Shown here piece after piece: positions 10,953-20,023 of a DNA stretch of 64,000 nucleotides (positions are counted from its first letter, which is position 1; every line of letters begins with the position of its first letter). A program made the translations under genes and the position numbers. A model generated the notes under the pieces. It ran no database searches. It was not told the origin of the DNA and saw nothing but the letters and a program-made list of their open reading frames with translations. Source of the stretch: Aliarcobacter lanthieri (lineage in GTDB: Bacteria; Campylobacterota; Campylobacteria; Campylobacterales; Arcobacteraceae); contig NZ_CP053839.1 of the NCBI RefSeq assembly GCF_013201625.1, positions 2,212,458 through 2,276,457 of the forward strand, read 5' to 3'.

Positions 10953-11803
10953 ATTGCCTCCATTCCTTTTCTTCTTGAACTCCATCTTTGAAGTATATTA
11001 ATAAGTAGTAACATTACAAAAGAGATTAAAAGCATAACTACTGCTATTGCTGTTGCTCCTGTATAATCATACTGCTCTAATTTTGTGATAATTAAAAGTG
11101 TACTAATCTCTGTTTTAAATGGCATATTTCCAGCAATAAAAACAACAGAACCATATTCACCTAAAGCTCTTGCAAATGAAAGTGCAAAACCAGTTAAAAG
11201 CGCAGGAAATATTGTAGGAAGTATCACTTTATAAAAAGTTTGCCATCTACTTGCACCTAAAGAAGCACTTGCTTCTTCTTGTTCTATTTGTATCTCTTCA
11301 AGTGCTGGTTGTACAGTTCTTACTACAAAAGGAAGACCTATAAAAATCAAAGCTATAGTTATTCCTATTGGTGTAAAAACTATTTTTAAACCTAAAGGCT
11401 CTAAATATTGCCCAAACCATCCTTGGCTTGAATATAAAGTTGTAAGAGCAATCCCTGAAACAGCTGTTGGAAGAGCAAAAGGCAAATCAACTATTGCATC
11501 AAAAACTCTTTTTCCAAAAAATGTATATCTTACTAAACACCAAGCAACAATTAGTCCAAAAACTGTATTTACCAATGCAGCAATAAGTGAAGTTATAAAA
11601 GTTAATTTATAACTTGCTATTACTCTTGAATCTGTAGTTGCTTTAATAAAAGTATCAAATCCCATACTGAAAGCTTCACTAAAAAGAGCAATTAGTGGGA
11701 TAAGTACAATGATACTTAAGTAGAATATTGTATATCCCATTGTCAAACCAAATCCTGGAATTGGAGAATTTGGTCTTTTTAATATTCCAAAATTTAATCT
11801 CAT
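10949..11803 (-). CDS. cysT: Sulfate ABC transporter permease CysT
   Basis: A 284-residue six-helix permease with the EAA-type loop ([21 protein letters not shown]) and the CysT-type block [17 protein letters not shown]. It is the first gene of cysTWA. The 144-bp gap upstream contains a TTGACA/TATAAT promoter with the island's shared operator, a strong hairpin followed by T residues, and a palindrome found before three other genes here, so expression is probably controlled both at initiation and in the leader RNA. Confidence 0.95.
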   Translation of the reverse strand: MRLNFGILKRPNSPIPGFGLTMGYTIFYLSIIVLIPLIALFSEAFSMGFDTFIKATTDSRVIASYKLTFITSLIAALVNTVFGLIVAWCLVRYTFFGKRVFDAIVDLPFALPTAVSGIALTTLYSSQGWFGQYLEPLGLKIVFTPIGITIALIFIGLPFVVRTVQPALEEIQIEQEEASASLGASRWQTFYKVILPTIFPALLTGFALSFARALGEYGSVVFIAGNMPFKTEISTLLIITKLEQYDYTGATAIAVVMLLISFVMLLLINILQRWSSRRKGMEAI

Positions 11804-11822
11804 TTAAATCCTTTTACATATA

Positions 11823-11845
11823 ACATACACTAAATTAGTGAATGT
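11823..11845. promoter_or_regulatory. ACACTAAAT palindrome, copy 1 (before cysT)
   Basis: ACATACACTAAATTAGTG followed by AATGT forms a nearly perfect palindrome: ACAT/ATGT outer and CACTA/TAGTG inner arms around AAT. It lies about 20-40 bases before the cysT start codon. Related palindromes precede sbp, one ssuA gene in mid-operon and the other ssuA gene. It may be a second operator or an RNA hairpin. Confidence 0.55.
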
Positions 11846-11862
11846 TTAAAATAGACAAAAAA

Positions 11863-11887
11863 ATAGATGATTAATTTAATCATCTAT
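11863..11887 (-). terminator. Terminator-like hairpin at the start of the cysT leader
   Basis: Read on the minus strand, ATAGATGATTA, loop AAT, TAATCATCTAT is a perfect 11-bp stem directly followed by a run of T. It begins only a few bases after the predicted transcription start of cysTWA and its first arm is half of the shared operator. It could end transcripts of the upstream sulfur operon, attenuate cysTWA, or both. Confidence 0.6.
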
Positions 11888-11927
11888 AAAATTGGTGAAT
11901 TATATCTTTTTCTATTTATTATGTCAA
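11879..11927 (-). promoter_or_regulatory. cysTWA promoter with Rrf2-type operator
   Basis: On the minus strand: TTGACA (11922-11927), 17 bases, TATAAT (11899-11904), directly followed by the operator TCACCAATTTTATAGATGA (about 11880-11898). The same layout occurs at four other promoters in this window. Confidence 0.8.
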
Positions 11928-11947
11928 GAAAAAATTAAAAGCTTAAG

Positions 11948-13159
11948 CTACTTTAATTTTAAATCTTTAACATTTATTGGTTCATCAAACCAATACCCTT
12001 GAAAATAATCAATATTTAATTCTTTACAACTTTCATAAATCTCTTTTGAAGATACAAATTCTGCAACAGTTTTCATTCCTACTTTTTGTGCAAAAAATAC
12101 TATTGCTTCAACTACAGCTTTTGCACTAAGTGATTTATTTATATCTTGTATTATTGAGCCATCTAATTTAATAAAATCTGCTTGAAGTTTAACTAAATAA
12201 GAAAAATTTGAATAACCTGTTCCAAAATCATCTATTGCTATTTTTACTCCTAAGCTTTTAACTATTTTTATAAAAGATACAACCTCTTCAAGATTATCTA
12301 TACCTTCACTTTCTGTTATCTCAATAGTCAATAAATGTCCTATATCAAATTCATAAATTTTTTGAATAATATAATCTACCACATCTTTCTCTAAAATATC
12401 ACTAATTGATAAGTTAATACTAAACTCTATATTTTTATTATCAAAAAATTCGAAAGATTTTTGAACTATTTTTTTTGTAATTTCACTATATAGATTTAAT
12501 TTTTTTGATCTATCAAGAAAAAAGTATGGTGAAACAATTTTTCCTTTTTCATCTTTCATTCGAACTAGAACTTCATATTTTTTTTCTGTTTGATTATTTA
12601 TACTTTGAGCAAAAACTTCAAACTTATCTTTTTTTACAGCTTGAATAATTTGAGATTCCCAATATAGATCTTGTTCTATTATTGAAGATCTTGGATGACA
12701 AATATGATGTTGTTCACTATCATAAATTACTAAATTGTGTTTTAAAACTCTTGTTTGTTTTAAAGCAAACTCTGCACTAAAAATAAGTTCGTCATAATTT
12801 ATAGCAACTCCAGCTCTTAGAGGAATATATACTTTATGTTCATCTAATTCTATTGGAGAATAACCAAAATACCATATTATTGATTTTATAGATTGTATAA
12901 ATCTATCTTTTGATAATTCAAAACTAGAAGCTGCTGCAAAAATATCAGCTCCTAAATAATAGATTTTACTACATATAAATTTTTCCTCTAATCTTAAAGA
13001 TATAAGTTTTAAAATCTTTTCTCCAAAATTATATCCATAATAGTGATTTATATTTCCAAATCCACTTATATCAAATATAACTAACTTATCAAAAATCTTA
13101 CTTTCGATATCTTTTAAAAACTCTTTTCTATTTGCTAATAAAATCTCATTTTCTTCCAT
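11948..13159 (-). CDS. EAL-domain protein with degenerate GGDEF domain
   Basis: A 403-residue cytoplasmic protein. Residues about 20-165 look like a GGDEF fold (FDISGFGNINHYYGYNFGEKIL), but the catalytic motif has become LGADIF, so no cyclase activity is expected. Residues about 175-400 form an EAL domain with EVL in place of EAL, the metal-site DDFGTGYS intact, conserved NLS, EITESE, KLDGS, AEFV and QGYW. It may hydrolyse or sense cyclic-di-GMP. It follows the ThiF-rhodanese gene by 8 bp, so it appears to be the last gene of the sbp-encapsulin operon, an unusual place for a second-messenger protein. Confidence 0.9.
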   Translation of the reverse strand: MEENEILLANRKEFLKDIESKIFDKLVIFDISGFGNINHYYGYNFGEKILKLISLRLEEKFICSKIYYLGADIFAAASSFELSKDRFIQSIKSIIWYFGYSPIELDEHKVYIPLRAGVAINYDELIFSAEFALKQTRVLKHNLVIYDSEQHHICHPRSSIIEQDLYWESQIIQAVKKDKFEVFAQSINNQTEKKYEVLVRMKDEKGKIVSPYFFLDRSKKLNLYSEITKKIVQKSFEFFDNKNIEFSINLSISDILEKDVVDYIIQKIYEFDIGHLLTIEITESEGIDNLEEVVSFIKIVKSLGVKIAIDDFGTGYSNFSYLVKLQADFIKLDGSIIQDINKSLSAKAVVEAIVFFAQKVGMKTVAEFVSSKEIYESCKELNIDYFQGYWFDEPINVKDLKLK

Positions 13160-13167
13160 AAATCCCC

Positions 13168-14304
13168 TTAAATCAAATCATTTACCCAAGAAGTGATTCC
13201 ACCTTTTAAACTATAAAGTTCACCTTTATATCCAGCCTTTTTTAGTTTTGAAATAGCTTGAAGACTTAGAAGTCCTATCTTACAAGTTATAACAGTTTTT
13301 TTACTAATATCAAGTTCTTCAATTCTATCTATTAGAGTTGAAAATGGTATATTTTTTGCATTTTTAATAAGAGCTAAATCATCTTCGATTTTTTCTCTAA
13401 CATCAATTATTTGAATGTCTTGCTTTTTATCAAGTAATTTTTTTAAATCTAAAATTGTTATATCTTCAATAATAAAATTCTCATCAAGATTCTTTAGTCC
13501 ACAAAACTCTTCATAATCTATGAGTTCTTTTATTGTTGGATTTTTCCCACAAACAGGACAATTCTCATCTTTTTGTATTTTATACTCTTTAAATTCCATT
13601 TTTAAAGCATTTAAAGATAAAAGTCTATTTTTTAAACTATCTCCAATTCCTAGTATTAACTTTATAGTTTCATTTGCTTGAATTGTCCCAATAATCCCAG
13701 GTAATACTCCTAAAACTCCAGCTTCTGAACAAGATGGTACTTGTCCAGCTTTTGGTGGAGTTGGAAATATACATCTATAACAAGCACTTTTATTTGAATT
13801 AAATACTGTTGTTTGTCCTTCAAATCTAAAAATAGCACCATAAACAAAAGGTTTATCTAGTATTACACAAGCATCATTTATCAAATATCTTGTTTGAAAG
13901 TTATCTGTTCCATCTACAACAATATCAAAATCCTTTATGATATCTAAAGCATTTTGACTAGTTAGTTTTTCATTTATGGCTATTACATTTATATTTGGAT
14001 TTAGTTCATCAATTTTACTATTTGCTGAAGATACTTTACTTTTTCCTATAAATTTTGTAGAGTGGATAATTTGTCTTTGTAAGTTTGATTCATCAAGAGT
14101 ATCAAAGTCTATAAAACCAATTGTGCCAACTCCAGCTGCACTAAGATATAGTAAAACTGGAGAGCCTAAAGCTCCTGTTCCAACAACTAAAACTTTTGCA
14201 TTTTTTAGTTTTAGTTGTCCTTCAAGTCCTACTTCAGGAAGAATTAGATGTCTACTATATCTAGTTATCTCTTCTTGCGAAAGTCTATTTTGTTTTGACA
14301 TCAT
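13168..14304 (-). CDS. ThiF/MoeB-type activating enzyme with C-terminal rhodanese (second copy)
   Basis: A 378-residue E1-like adenylyltransferase. The nucleotide loop VLVVGTGALGSP, the SNLQRQIIH block, zinc Cys pairs CYRC and CPVC, and a C-terminal rhodanese domain (about 275-378) with catalytic loop CKIGLLS are all present. Such enzymes adenylate the C-terminal Gly of a ubiquitin-like sulfur carrier and load sulfur from the rhodanese persulfide. It is a paralog of the MoeZ-like gene at 18853-20022 in the same operon. AGGAG lies three bases before the first ATG and six before the second, so translation may start one codon later. Perhaps each copy serves a different carrier or sulfur source. 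Confidence 0.92.
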   Translation of the reverse strand: MMSKQNRLSQEEITRYSRHLILPEVGLEGQLKLKNAKVLVVGTGALGSPVLLYLSAAGVGTIGFIDFDTLDESNLQRQIIHSTKFIGKSKVSSANSKIDELNPNINVIAINEKLTSQNALDIIKDFDIVVDGTDNFQTRYLINDACVILDKPFVYGAIFRFEGQTTVFNSNKSACYRCIFPTPPKAGQVPSCSEAGVLGVLPGIIGTIQANETIKLILGIGDSLKNRLLSLNALKMEFKEYKIQKDENCPVCGKNPTIKELIDYEEFCGLKNLDENFIIEDITILDLKKLLDKKQDIQIIDVREKIEDDLALIKNAKNIPFSTLIDRIEELDISKKTVITCKIGLLSLQAISKLKKAGYKGELYSLKGGITSWVNDLI

Positions 14305-14358
14305 ATGCTCCTATTTCAAATTTGAATAGAAGAATATCACAATTGCAGTTAATAATTT

Positions 14359-15696
14359 CTATTCAAAGATATTAGTAGTAATTCCAGCATACCAAGATTT
14401 TGTTGCATCAAAAGTTGATTTTTCTATATCTTCAAAAAACTCTGTTTTTACTTTTACTTTTCCATCCACTTTATCAAAATATGCTTGATGTGTTACATAA
14501 ATACCTGTCTCTTGACTTACAAGTGAATAACACACATTTTGTGGATAAACACTTCCTTCTTTTGGGTCTTCTTTATTCAATCTTCTTGCTATTTGTTCAC
14601 CTACAATAATTCCACAAGAGTGTGCCATTTGTGCACTTTTTGGGAAAGGATACTCACCTACAACATCTCCAACTAAATAGATATTATCATCATTGTAACT
14701 TCTAAATGTTGGTGTTTTTACTCTTCCAAAACCATCACTTGTAAGTTCTAATCCACTATCTTTTAATAGTTTTGAAGCTTTATTACTTGGGATAATATTT
14801 GCATCATCAAAAACTAAAGTTTGATTTGTAATTTCCATCTCTTTTAAATCATTCTTTTCAAAATATATAGTTCTTTTATCTAAATCAATTTTTTTAATAT
14901 TTGCATTTGGGATATACTCTAAATAATCTTTATATAAAGTATCAAATGCTTTTAAAAATCCTTTAGCTTTTGTTGTTGGTTTTTCTCTTGGGTCAATTAT
15001 CACAACTTTTGCATTTAATTTTTTAGATTTAAAATAATCTGCAATTACAGCAGCTCTTTCATAAGGAGCAGGAGGACATCTATAAGAACCTTTTGGTACA
15101 GTTATAACAAAAGTCCCTCCTTTAAAGTTTTCTATTTTTTCTTTTAATGACAGTTGTTCAAAACCTCCACTATAACTAGCAGGGAATTTTGTAAAAGCTT
15201 TTTTTGCATCTTTTTCATCTAAACCAAAAGTTGAATAATCATATTCGATTCCTGTTGCTAAAACTAATAAAGAGTATTCATAGTTACCATTTAAAGTATT
15301 AACTACTTTTTTTGTTCTATCAATAGATACAACTTTGTCATTTATCACTTCATAATCATAAATTGAAGCTGGTTTTAATGGAGAAAAAATCAAATCATTA
15401 TAGTCTACACCTTTTATTCCACCAAACCATAAGTTACTATAAGGGCAAGATGCAAATATATTTTTTGACTCAATCACTATAACTTCTACTTTTTGGTTAT
15501 ATAATCTTATATTTTTTGCGACTGTTAAACCTGCATATCCACCACCAATAATTATTACTCTATCACTATTATTTAACTTTTTTACTTCATTTTTTGAAAT
15601 ATTTGACTCTTCTTTTTTAGTATTTGAACCAAAAACTGATGTTGCAGTAACTGCTGTTGCTAAAGTACCTAATTTTAGTAAATCTCTTCTATTCAT
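14359..15696 (-). CDS. FccB-like sulfide dehydrogenase flavoprotein (Tat-exported)
   Basis: A 445-residue FAD protein with a twin-arginine signal (MNRRDLLKLGTLATAV), a Rossmann FAD motif VIIIGGGYAGLTVA (about 47-60) and a second FAD block YLVGDVVG (about 340). Cysteines lie where flavocytochrome c sulfide dehydrogenases have the FAD-linking Cys (Cys84 in ASCPYSN) and the redox disulfide (Cys207 in YRCPPAPYERA, Cys389 in QNVCYSLV). The C-terminal ~70 residues match the FCSD flavin-binding end. It should oxidise sulfide to sulfur or polysulfide in the periplasm. No cytochrome subunit gene (fccA) is adjacent. It lies 27 bp after cysE in the encapsulin operon. Confidence 0.85.
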   Translation of the reverse strand: MNRRDLLKLGTLATAVTATSVFGSNTKKEESNISKNEVKKLNNSDRVIIIGGGYAGLTVAKNIRLYNQKVEVIVIESKNIFASCPYSNLWFGGIKGVDYNDLIFSPLKPASIYDYEVINDKVVSIDRTKKVVNTLNGNYEYSLLVLATGIEYDYSTFGLDEKDAKKAFTKFPASYSGGFEQLSLKEKIENFKGGTFVITVPKGSYRCPPAPYERAAVIADYFKSKKLNAKVVIIDPREKPTTKAKGFLKAFDTLYKDYLEYIPNANIKKIDLDKRTIYFEKNDLKEMEITNQTLVFDDANIIPSNKASKLLKDSGLELTSDGFGRVKTPTFRSYNDDNIYLVGDVVGEYPFPKSAQMAHSCGIIVGEQIARRLNKEDPKEGSVYPQNVCYSLVSQETGIYVTHQAYFDKVDGKVKVKTEFFEDIEKSTFDATKSWYAGITTNIFE

Positions 15697-15723
15697 CTAT
15701 TCTCCTTTTTAATTAATTTAATT

Positions 15724-16461
15724 TTAAATTCCTGCACCATCAACTAAATAATCGTCCAATAATTCAAATTTTTTATTTAGTTCTTGAATACTCTCATTAT
15801 TTAAAATCTCTTTTTCTCTAAGTATATTTTCCAATAATTCAATTCTTTTATTTAAATACCTAAAAGCTTCTTTATCTATATCAGGTAAATCACTATGAGT
15901 AAATTTTCCTTCTTTATCATACCTTTTTACGATATTTGCAGGTATTCCAACAGCCGTTGAATAACTTGGAACATCATTTATTACAACTGAATTTGCTCCA
16001 ATTTTACTACTTGTACCAATAGTAATATCTCCTAGCACTTTTGCTCCACTCCCGATAACACTATTAGCTCTAACAGTAGGATGTCTTTTACCTTTGTTTA
16101 GGCTAACTCCACCTAAAGTAACACCCTGATAAATTAAAACATCATCTTCAACAATAGTAGTTTCACCAATAACAACACCGATTCCATGGTCAATAAATAC
16201 CCTTCTCCCAATAGTTGCAGCTGGGTGAATATCTGTATTTGTTAAAAATTGGCTAATTCCACTATAAACTCTTGCTAATCTTTTAAATCCTTTTAAATAC
16301 AATCTATTTGCTACTCTATAATTAATAATAGCCCAAACACCAGGATAATTAAAGAATATTTCTATTTTTGAATGTAATGCAGGATCATTACTTTTTGGAA
16401 GATTAAAATCTTCTCTTATTTGATCAAAAAGATTTAATTTTGCACTTCTACTCTTTTGCAT
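15724..16461 (-). CDS. cysE: Serine O-acetyltransferase CysE
   Basis: A 245-residue left-handed beta-helix acetyltransferase: hexapeptide repeats from about residue 75 (IHPAATIGRRVFIDHGIGVVIG), catalytic His in FIDHG and the TLGG and RHPTV blocks of the SATase family. It makes O-acetylserine from serine and acetyl-CoA. After a Lys/Glu-rich C-terminal helix it ends VDGAGI; a C-terminal Ile is the part of CysE that enters the CysK active site. It lies 9 bp downstream of the desulfurase cargo gene, an order (shell, desulfurase, SATase) characteristic of Family 2A encapsulin operons. Confidence 0.95.
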   Translation of the reverse strand: MQKSRSAKLNLFDQIREDFNLPKSNDPALHSKIEIFFNYPGVWAIINYRVANRLYLKGFKRLARVYSGISQFLTNTDIHPAATIGRRVFIDHGIGVVIGETTIVEDDVLIYQGVTLGGVSLNKGKRHPTVRANSVIGSGAKVLGDITIGTSSKIGANSVVINDVPSYSTAVGIPANIVKRYDKEGKFTHSDLPDIDKEAFRYLNKRIELLENILREKEILNNESIQELNKKFELLDDYLVDGAGI

Positions 16462-16470
16462 TAAAAATCC

Positions 16471-17907
16471 TTAACTATTTTTAAACTCTTTAATAGTTTT
16501 AACTAAAAAATCTATCTCTTCTTTTGTATTGTAAAAAGCGATAGATGGACGAACAGTTGTCTCAACTCCAAATCTTCTTAAAATCGGTTGTGCACAATGG
16601 TGTCCAAATCTTAAAGCTATTCCTTTACTTGTAAGATACTCTCCAACTTTTGTTGTATCATATCCATCAATAACAAATGATAAAACACTTGTTTTCTCTT
16701 TTGCTGTTCCTATAAATCTAAGCCCTGTAATCTCATTCATTTTAGCTATTGCATAATCTAAAAGTTTATGTTCATAATTGTAAATATTTTCTATTCCAAT
16801 TTTATTAACATAATCAATTGCTGCACCAAATCCTACAGCATCTGCAATATTTCCAGTTCCTGCTTCAAATTTATTTGGTGCAGCTTGATAAACTGTCTTT
16901 TCAAAAGTAACATCAGCTATCATATTTCCACCACTTTGATATGGTTGCATAATATCTAAAAGCTCTTTTTTAGCATATATCGCACCAATTCCTGTTGGAG
17001 CAAATACTTTATGTCCTGAAAAAATATAAAAATCACAATCAAGCTCTTGAACATCAACTTTTATATGTGATATTGCTTGAGCACCATCTATTAAAACTTT
17101 TACTCCATATCTGTGAGCAATTTCTACTACTTGTTTTATTGGAACAATTGTTCCTAAAGCATTTGATACATGAGCAATTGATACAATTTTTGTTCTAGGA
17201 GTTATTAATCTTTCAAACTCATTTAGTAAAATTTGTCCATCATTATCAACAGGAATTACCTTGATTTTTGCATCTACTTCTTGACTTAATATTTGCCAAG
17301 GAACAATATTTGCATGATGCTCTAAATTTGAAACTATTATCTCATCATCTTTTTGCAAATTAAATTTACCAAAACTATGTACAATCAAATTTATAGCTTC
17401 TGTTGCACCTCTTACAAAAATAATGTTATTTTCACTAGATGCATTTATAAATTTTGCTACTTTTTTTCTAGCCTCTTCATAAGCGTCAGTTGCTCTTGCT
17501 GCTAATGCGTGAGCACCTCGATGAATATTTGAATTTTCATGTTCATAAAAGTAACTAATTCTATCTATTACACTTTTTGGTTTTTGCGTTGTTGCAGCAT
17601 TATCTAACCAAATTAGTGAGTAACCACCATTTACTTTTTGATTTAAAACTGGAAAATCTTTTCTTATAGCTTCTACATCAAATATCTCATAAGAGTTATT
17701 TTGTGGAACTATTTGAATATTTGAAAAAGTTTCAAAATTTGACACATCTTTATTCTCATAAAAATTTGTTTGAATCACTTTTTCATAGTCAAAATCTTCG
17801 CCAAATCCATTTTTATTAAATTCAGGAAATGCTTGATTTGCCAAAATTTCTATTTGATTTTTATAAAACTCTTCATCAAAATTTGGTAAATTATTGTGCG
17901 TAATCAT
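16471..17907 (-). CDS. sufS: SufS-type cysteine desulfurase, predicted encapsulin cargo
   Basis: A 478-residue PLP enzyme. Residues about 75-478 match class II (SufS) desulfurases: DNAATTQKP, HHANIVPW, IDGAQAISH, PLP Lys300 in FSGHK and catalytic Cys438 in FGHHCAQP. It converts cysteine to alanine and enzyme persulfide. Residues 1-74 are an extra acidic, Asn/Phe-rich, low-complexity segment absent from ordinary SufS, as expected for the cargo-loading domain of Family 2A encapsulin desulfurases, though shorter than the one I recall from Synechococcus. Its start overlaps the end of the shell gene by 17 bp, which argues for tight coupling with the shell. Confidence 0.93.
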   Translation of the reverse strand: MITHNNLPNFDEEFYKNQIEILANQAFPEFNKNGFGEDFDYEKVIQTNFYENKDVSNFETFSNIQIVPQNNSYEIFDVEAIRKDFPVLNQKVNGGYSLIWLDNAATTQKPKSVIDRISYFYEHENSNIHRGAHALAARATDAYEEARKKVAKFINASSENNIIFVRGATEAINLIVHSFGKFNLQKDDEIIVSNLEHHANIVPWQILSQEVDAKIKVIPVDNDGQILLNEFERLITPRTKIVSIAHVSNALGTIVPIKQVVEIAHRYGVKVLIDGAQAISHIKVDVQELDCDFYIFSGHKVFAPTGIGAIYAKKELLDIMQPYQSGGNMIADVTFEKTVYQAAPNKFEAGTGNIADAVGFGAAIDYVNKIGIENIYNYEHKLLDYAIAKMNEITGLRFIGTAKEKTSVLSFVIDGYDTTKVGEYLTSKGIALRFGHHCAQPILRRFGVETTVRPSIAFYNTKEEIDFLVKTIKEFKNS

Positions 17908-18835
17908 AGTAGTTTCCTACATCTACATCTTCTAAAACTGCTATTGCATCTTTTGATAAAATTACTGCTGAACAATATAGTGATAAAAGGTATGAACCAA
18001 CTCCATTACTATCTATTCCTCTAAATTTTACAGATAATCCTCGTGATTGTTCATTTGGTAAATTATTTTGGAATAATCCAACAACCCCTTGTTTTTCATA
18101 ACCTGTTCTAACTAATAAAATATTAGTTTTTCCAGCTTTTGATTTTGGCTCTTTTAATCCATCAACAAATAATTTATTTGTAGGAATAATAGGAACTCCT
18201 CTCCAAGTTAAAAATGATGTTCCAAATAAGCTTATAGTTGCTGGAGGAACTCCTCTTCTTGTAGCTTCTCTTCCAAATGCAGCTATTGCTTTTGGGTGTG
18301 CTAAAAAAAATGATGGCTCTTTCCAAACTTTTGTTAATAACTCATCTAAATCATCAGGAGTTGGACTTCCTGTTCGGCTTTGAACTCTTTGAGAATCATC
18401 AATATTATTTAATAATCCATAATCATCATTATTAAATAATTCACTTTCTTGTCTCTCTTTTAAACTCTCAATTGCAAGTCTTAGTTGCTCTTGAATTTGT
18501 TGTGTTGGAGAGCTATATAAATCAGATACTTTTGTATTTACATTTATAATTGTTTGAATTGAGTTTAATTGATATTCTCTAGGATTTTCTTCATAATCCA
18601 CGAACCCTTCTGGAATTTTATTATGAATTTTTTGTGAACATAAAGTATCAAGTGGAGTATCTCCCTCTTTTACTTTATTTAATCTAAAAATACCACTATC
18701 CAAAGATTTCCAATCAAGTAATCTTGTAACCCATCTTGGAGTTAATGAATCAAAAACTGGTGTTGTTTTTACAACATCTGCCAAATTATAAGCTGCTTTT
18801 GCACTTAAACTTACTACTTTATTTTCCTCTGCCAT
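17891..18835 (-). CDS. Family 2A encapsulin shell protein (SrpI-like)
   Basis: A 314-residue protein matching the Family 2A encapsulin (SrpI) pattern: N-terminal LSAKAAYNLADVVKTTP and LTPRWVTRLLDWK, then RTGSPTPDDLDELLTKVWK, FFLAHPKAIAAFGREATRRG, FLTWRGVPIIPTNKL, and the C-terminal GLFQ...LSVKFRGID and AVLEDVDVGNYYDY. Family 2A proteins adopt the HK97 phage capsid fold and assemble into closed shells that enclose a cysteine desulfurase; in Acinetobacter such shells were reported to store elemental sulfur. There is no inserted cyclic-nucleotide domain, which separates it from Family 2B. The cargo gene overlaps its 3' end. It is in mid-operon among cysteine-synthesis genes, so shells probably form when the operon is on. 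Confidence 0.95.
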   Translation of the reverse strand: MAEENKVVSLSAKAAYNLADVVKTTPVFDSLTPRWVTRLLDWKSLDSGIFRLNKVKEGDTPLDTLCSQKIHNKIPEGFVDYEENPREYQLNSIQTIINVNTKVSDLYSSPTQQIQEQLRLAIESLKERQESELFNNDDYGLLNNIDDSQRVQSRTGSPTPDDLDELLTKVWKEPSFFLAHPKAIAAFGREATRRGVPPATISLFGTSFLTWRGVPIIPTNKLFVDGLKEPKSKAGKTNILLVRTGYEKQGVVGLFQNNLPNEQSRGLSVKFRGIDSNGVGSYLLSLYCSAVILSKDAIAVLEDVDVGNYYDYAQ

Positions 18836-18852
18836 TTTATTTCCCTTTTTTA

Positions 18853-20022
18853 TTAATATCTAGCCATTGTGTAATCTATATCATTTGCCCAAGAAGTTAT
18901 TCCACCTTTTAGACTATAGATTTCACCCTCATATCCAGCTTCTTTTAATTGTCTGATCACTTCAGCACTTAAAAGCCCTATTTTACATATTACTACTACT
19001 TTTTTACTACTATCGAGTTCATCTTTTTTTCTAACTAATTGACCAAAGGGAATACCTTTTGAACCTTCAATCTTTCCTATTTGTAACTCATGTGGTTGCC
19101 TAATATCTATTAGTTGAACAGGTCTTTTTTCATTTATTAGATTTTTTAAATCTATTGCACTGATCTCTTCTACCTCAACTCTATCATCAGGACCTTTTAA
19201 TCCACAAAATTCTTCATAATCTATAAGTTCTGTTACTGTTGGATTTTCCCCACAAACTGGGCAATTGTTATCTTTTCTCACTTTTAATTCTTTAAATTGC
19301 ATTTTTAGTGCATCAAAAATCAAAAGTCTTCCACTTAAAACTTCACCTATTCCTAAGATTAATTTTATTGTCTCATTTGCTTGAATTGTTCCAATAACTC
19401 CTGGTAAAACTCCTATAACTCCACCTTCAGCACAAGAAGGAACTAGTCCAACTGGAGGTGGTTCTGGATATAGACATCTATAACAAGCTTTATTATTTTC
19501 ATTAAAAACACTTACTTGACCTTCAAATCTAAAAATAGAACCATAAACAAATGGTTTATTTAAAAGTACGCTAGAGTCATTTATCAAATATCTTGTCTGA
19601 AAGTTATCTGTTCCATCTACAACAATATCAAAATTCTTAATAATATCTAAAGAGTTTTTACTTGTTAATTTATCATTATATGAGATAACTTTAACATTTG
19701 GATTTATCCCTTTTATTCTATCAGTTGCTGAAGATATTTTCGGTCTACCTATATCTTTTGTTGTATGAATAATTTGCCTTTGCAAATTTGATTCATCAAC
19801 TGTATCAAAATCTATAAGCCCAATAGTACCAACTCCAGCAGCTGCAAGATATAAAATAACAGGAGCTCCAAGCCCACCAGTTCCTACAACTAAAACTTTT
19901 GCATTTTTTATTTTTAATTGTCCTTCAAGACCAACTTCAGGTAAAATCAAGTGTCTACTATATCTACTTATTTCCTCTGAAGATAGTTTTTCCTGCTTAT
20001 CACTCTTATCATCTTTTCCCAT
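18853..20022 (-). CDS. MoeZ-like carrier-activating enzyme (ThiF/MoeB plus rhodanese)
   Basis: The start is placed at ATG 20020-20022, just after the carrier gene's stop, with AGGTGGA upstream; an earlier ATG six codons before overlaps that gene. The 389-residue product has the ATP loop VLVVGTGGLGAP, SNLQRQIIH, zinc pairs CYRC and CPVC, and a C-terminal rhodanese domain with active loop CKIGLLS. This architecture equals mycobacterial MoeZ, which adenylates and thiocarboxylates the carrier CysO. Adjacent genes encode the carrier, a JAMM protease and a CysM-like synthase, so it is the expected activator of that pathway. Confidence 0.93.
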   Translation of the reverse strand: MGKDDKSDKQEKLSSEEISRYSRHLILPEVGLEGQLKIKNAKVLVVGTGGLGAPVILYLAAAGVGTIGLIDFDTVDESNLQRQIIHTTKDIGRPKISSATDRIKGINPNVKVISYNDKLTSKNSLDIIKNFDIVVDGTDNFQTRYLINDSSVLLNKPFVYGSIFRFEGQVSVFNENNKACYRCLYPEPPPVGLVPSCAEGGVIGVLPGVIGTIQANETIKLILGIGEVLSGRLLIFDALKMQFKELKVRKDNNCPVCGENPTVTELIDYEEFCGLKGPDDRVEVEEISAIDLKNLINEKRPVQLIDIRQPHELQIGKIEGSKGIPFGQLVRKKDELDSSKKVVVICKIGLLSAEVIRQLKEAGYEGEIYSLKGGITSWANDIDYTMARY

Positions 20023-20023
20023 T

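Noticed and set aside
17891..18835. The shell gene as a prophage capsid relic
   Set aside because: No other phage genes are near, and the protein matches Family 2A encapsulins beside a desulfurase and SATase.
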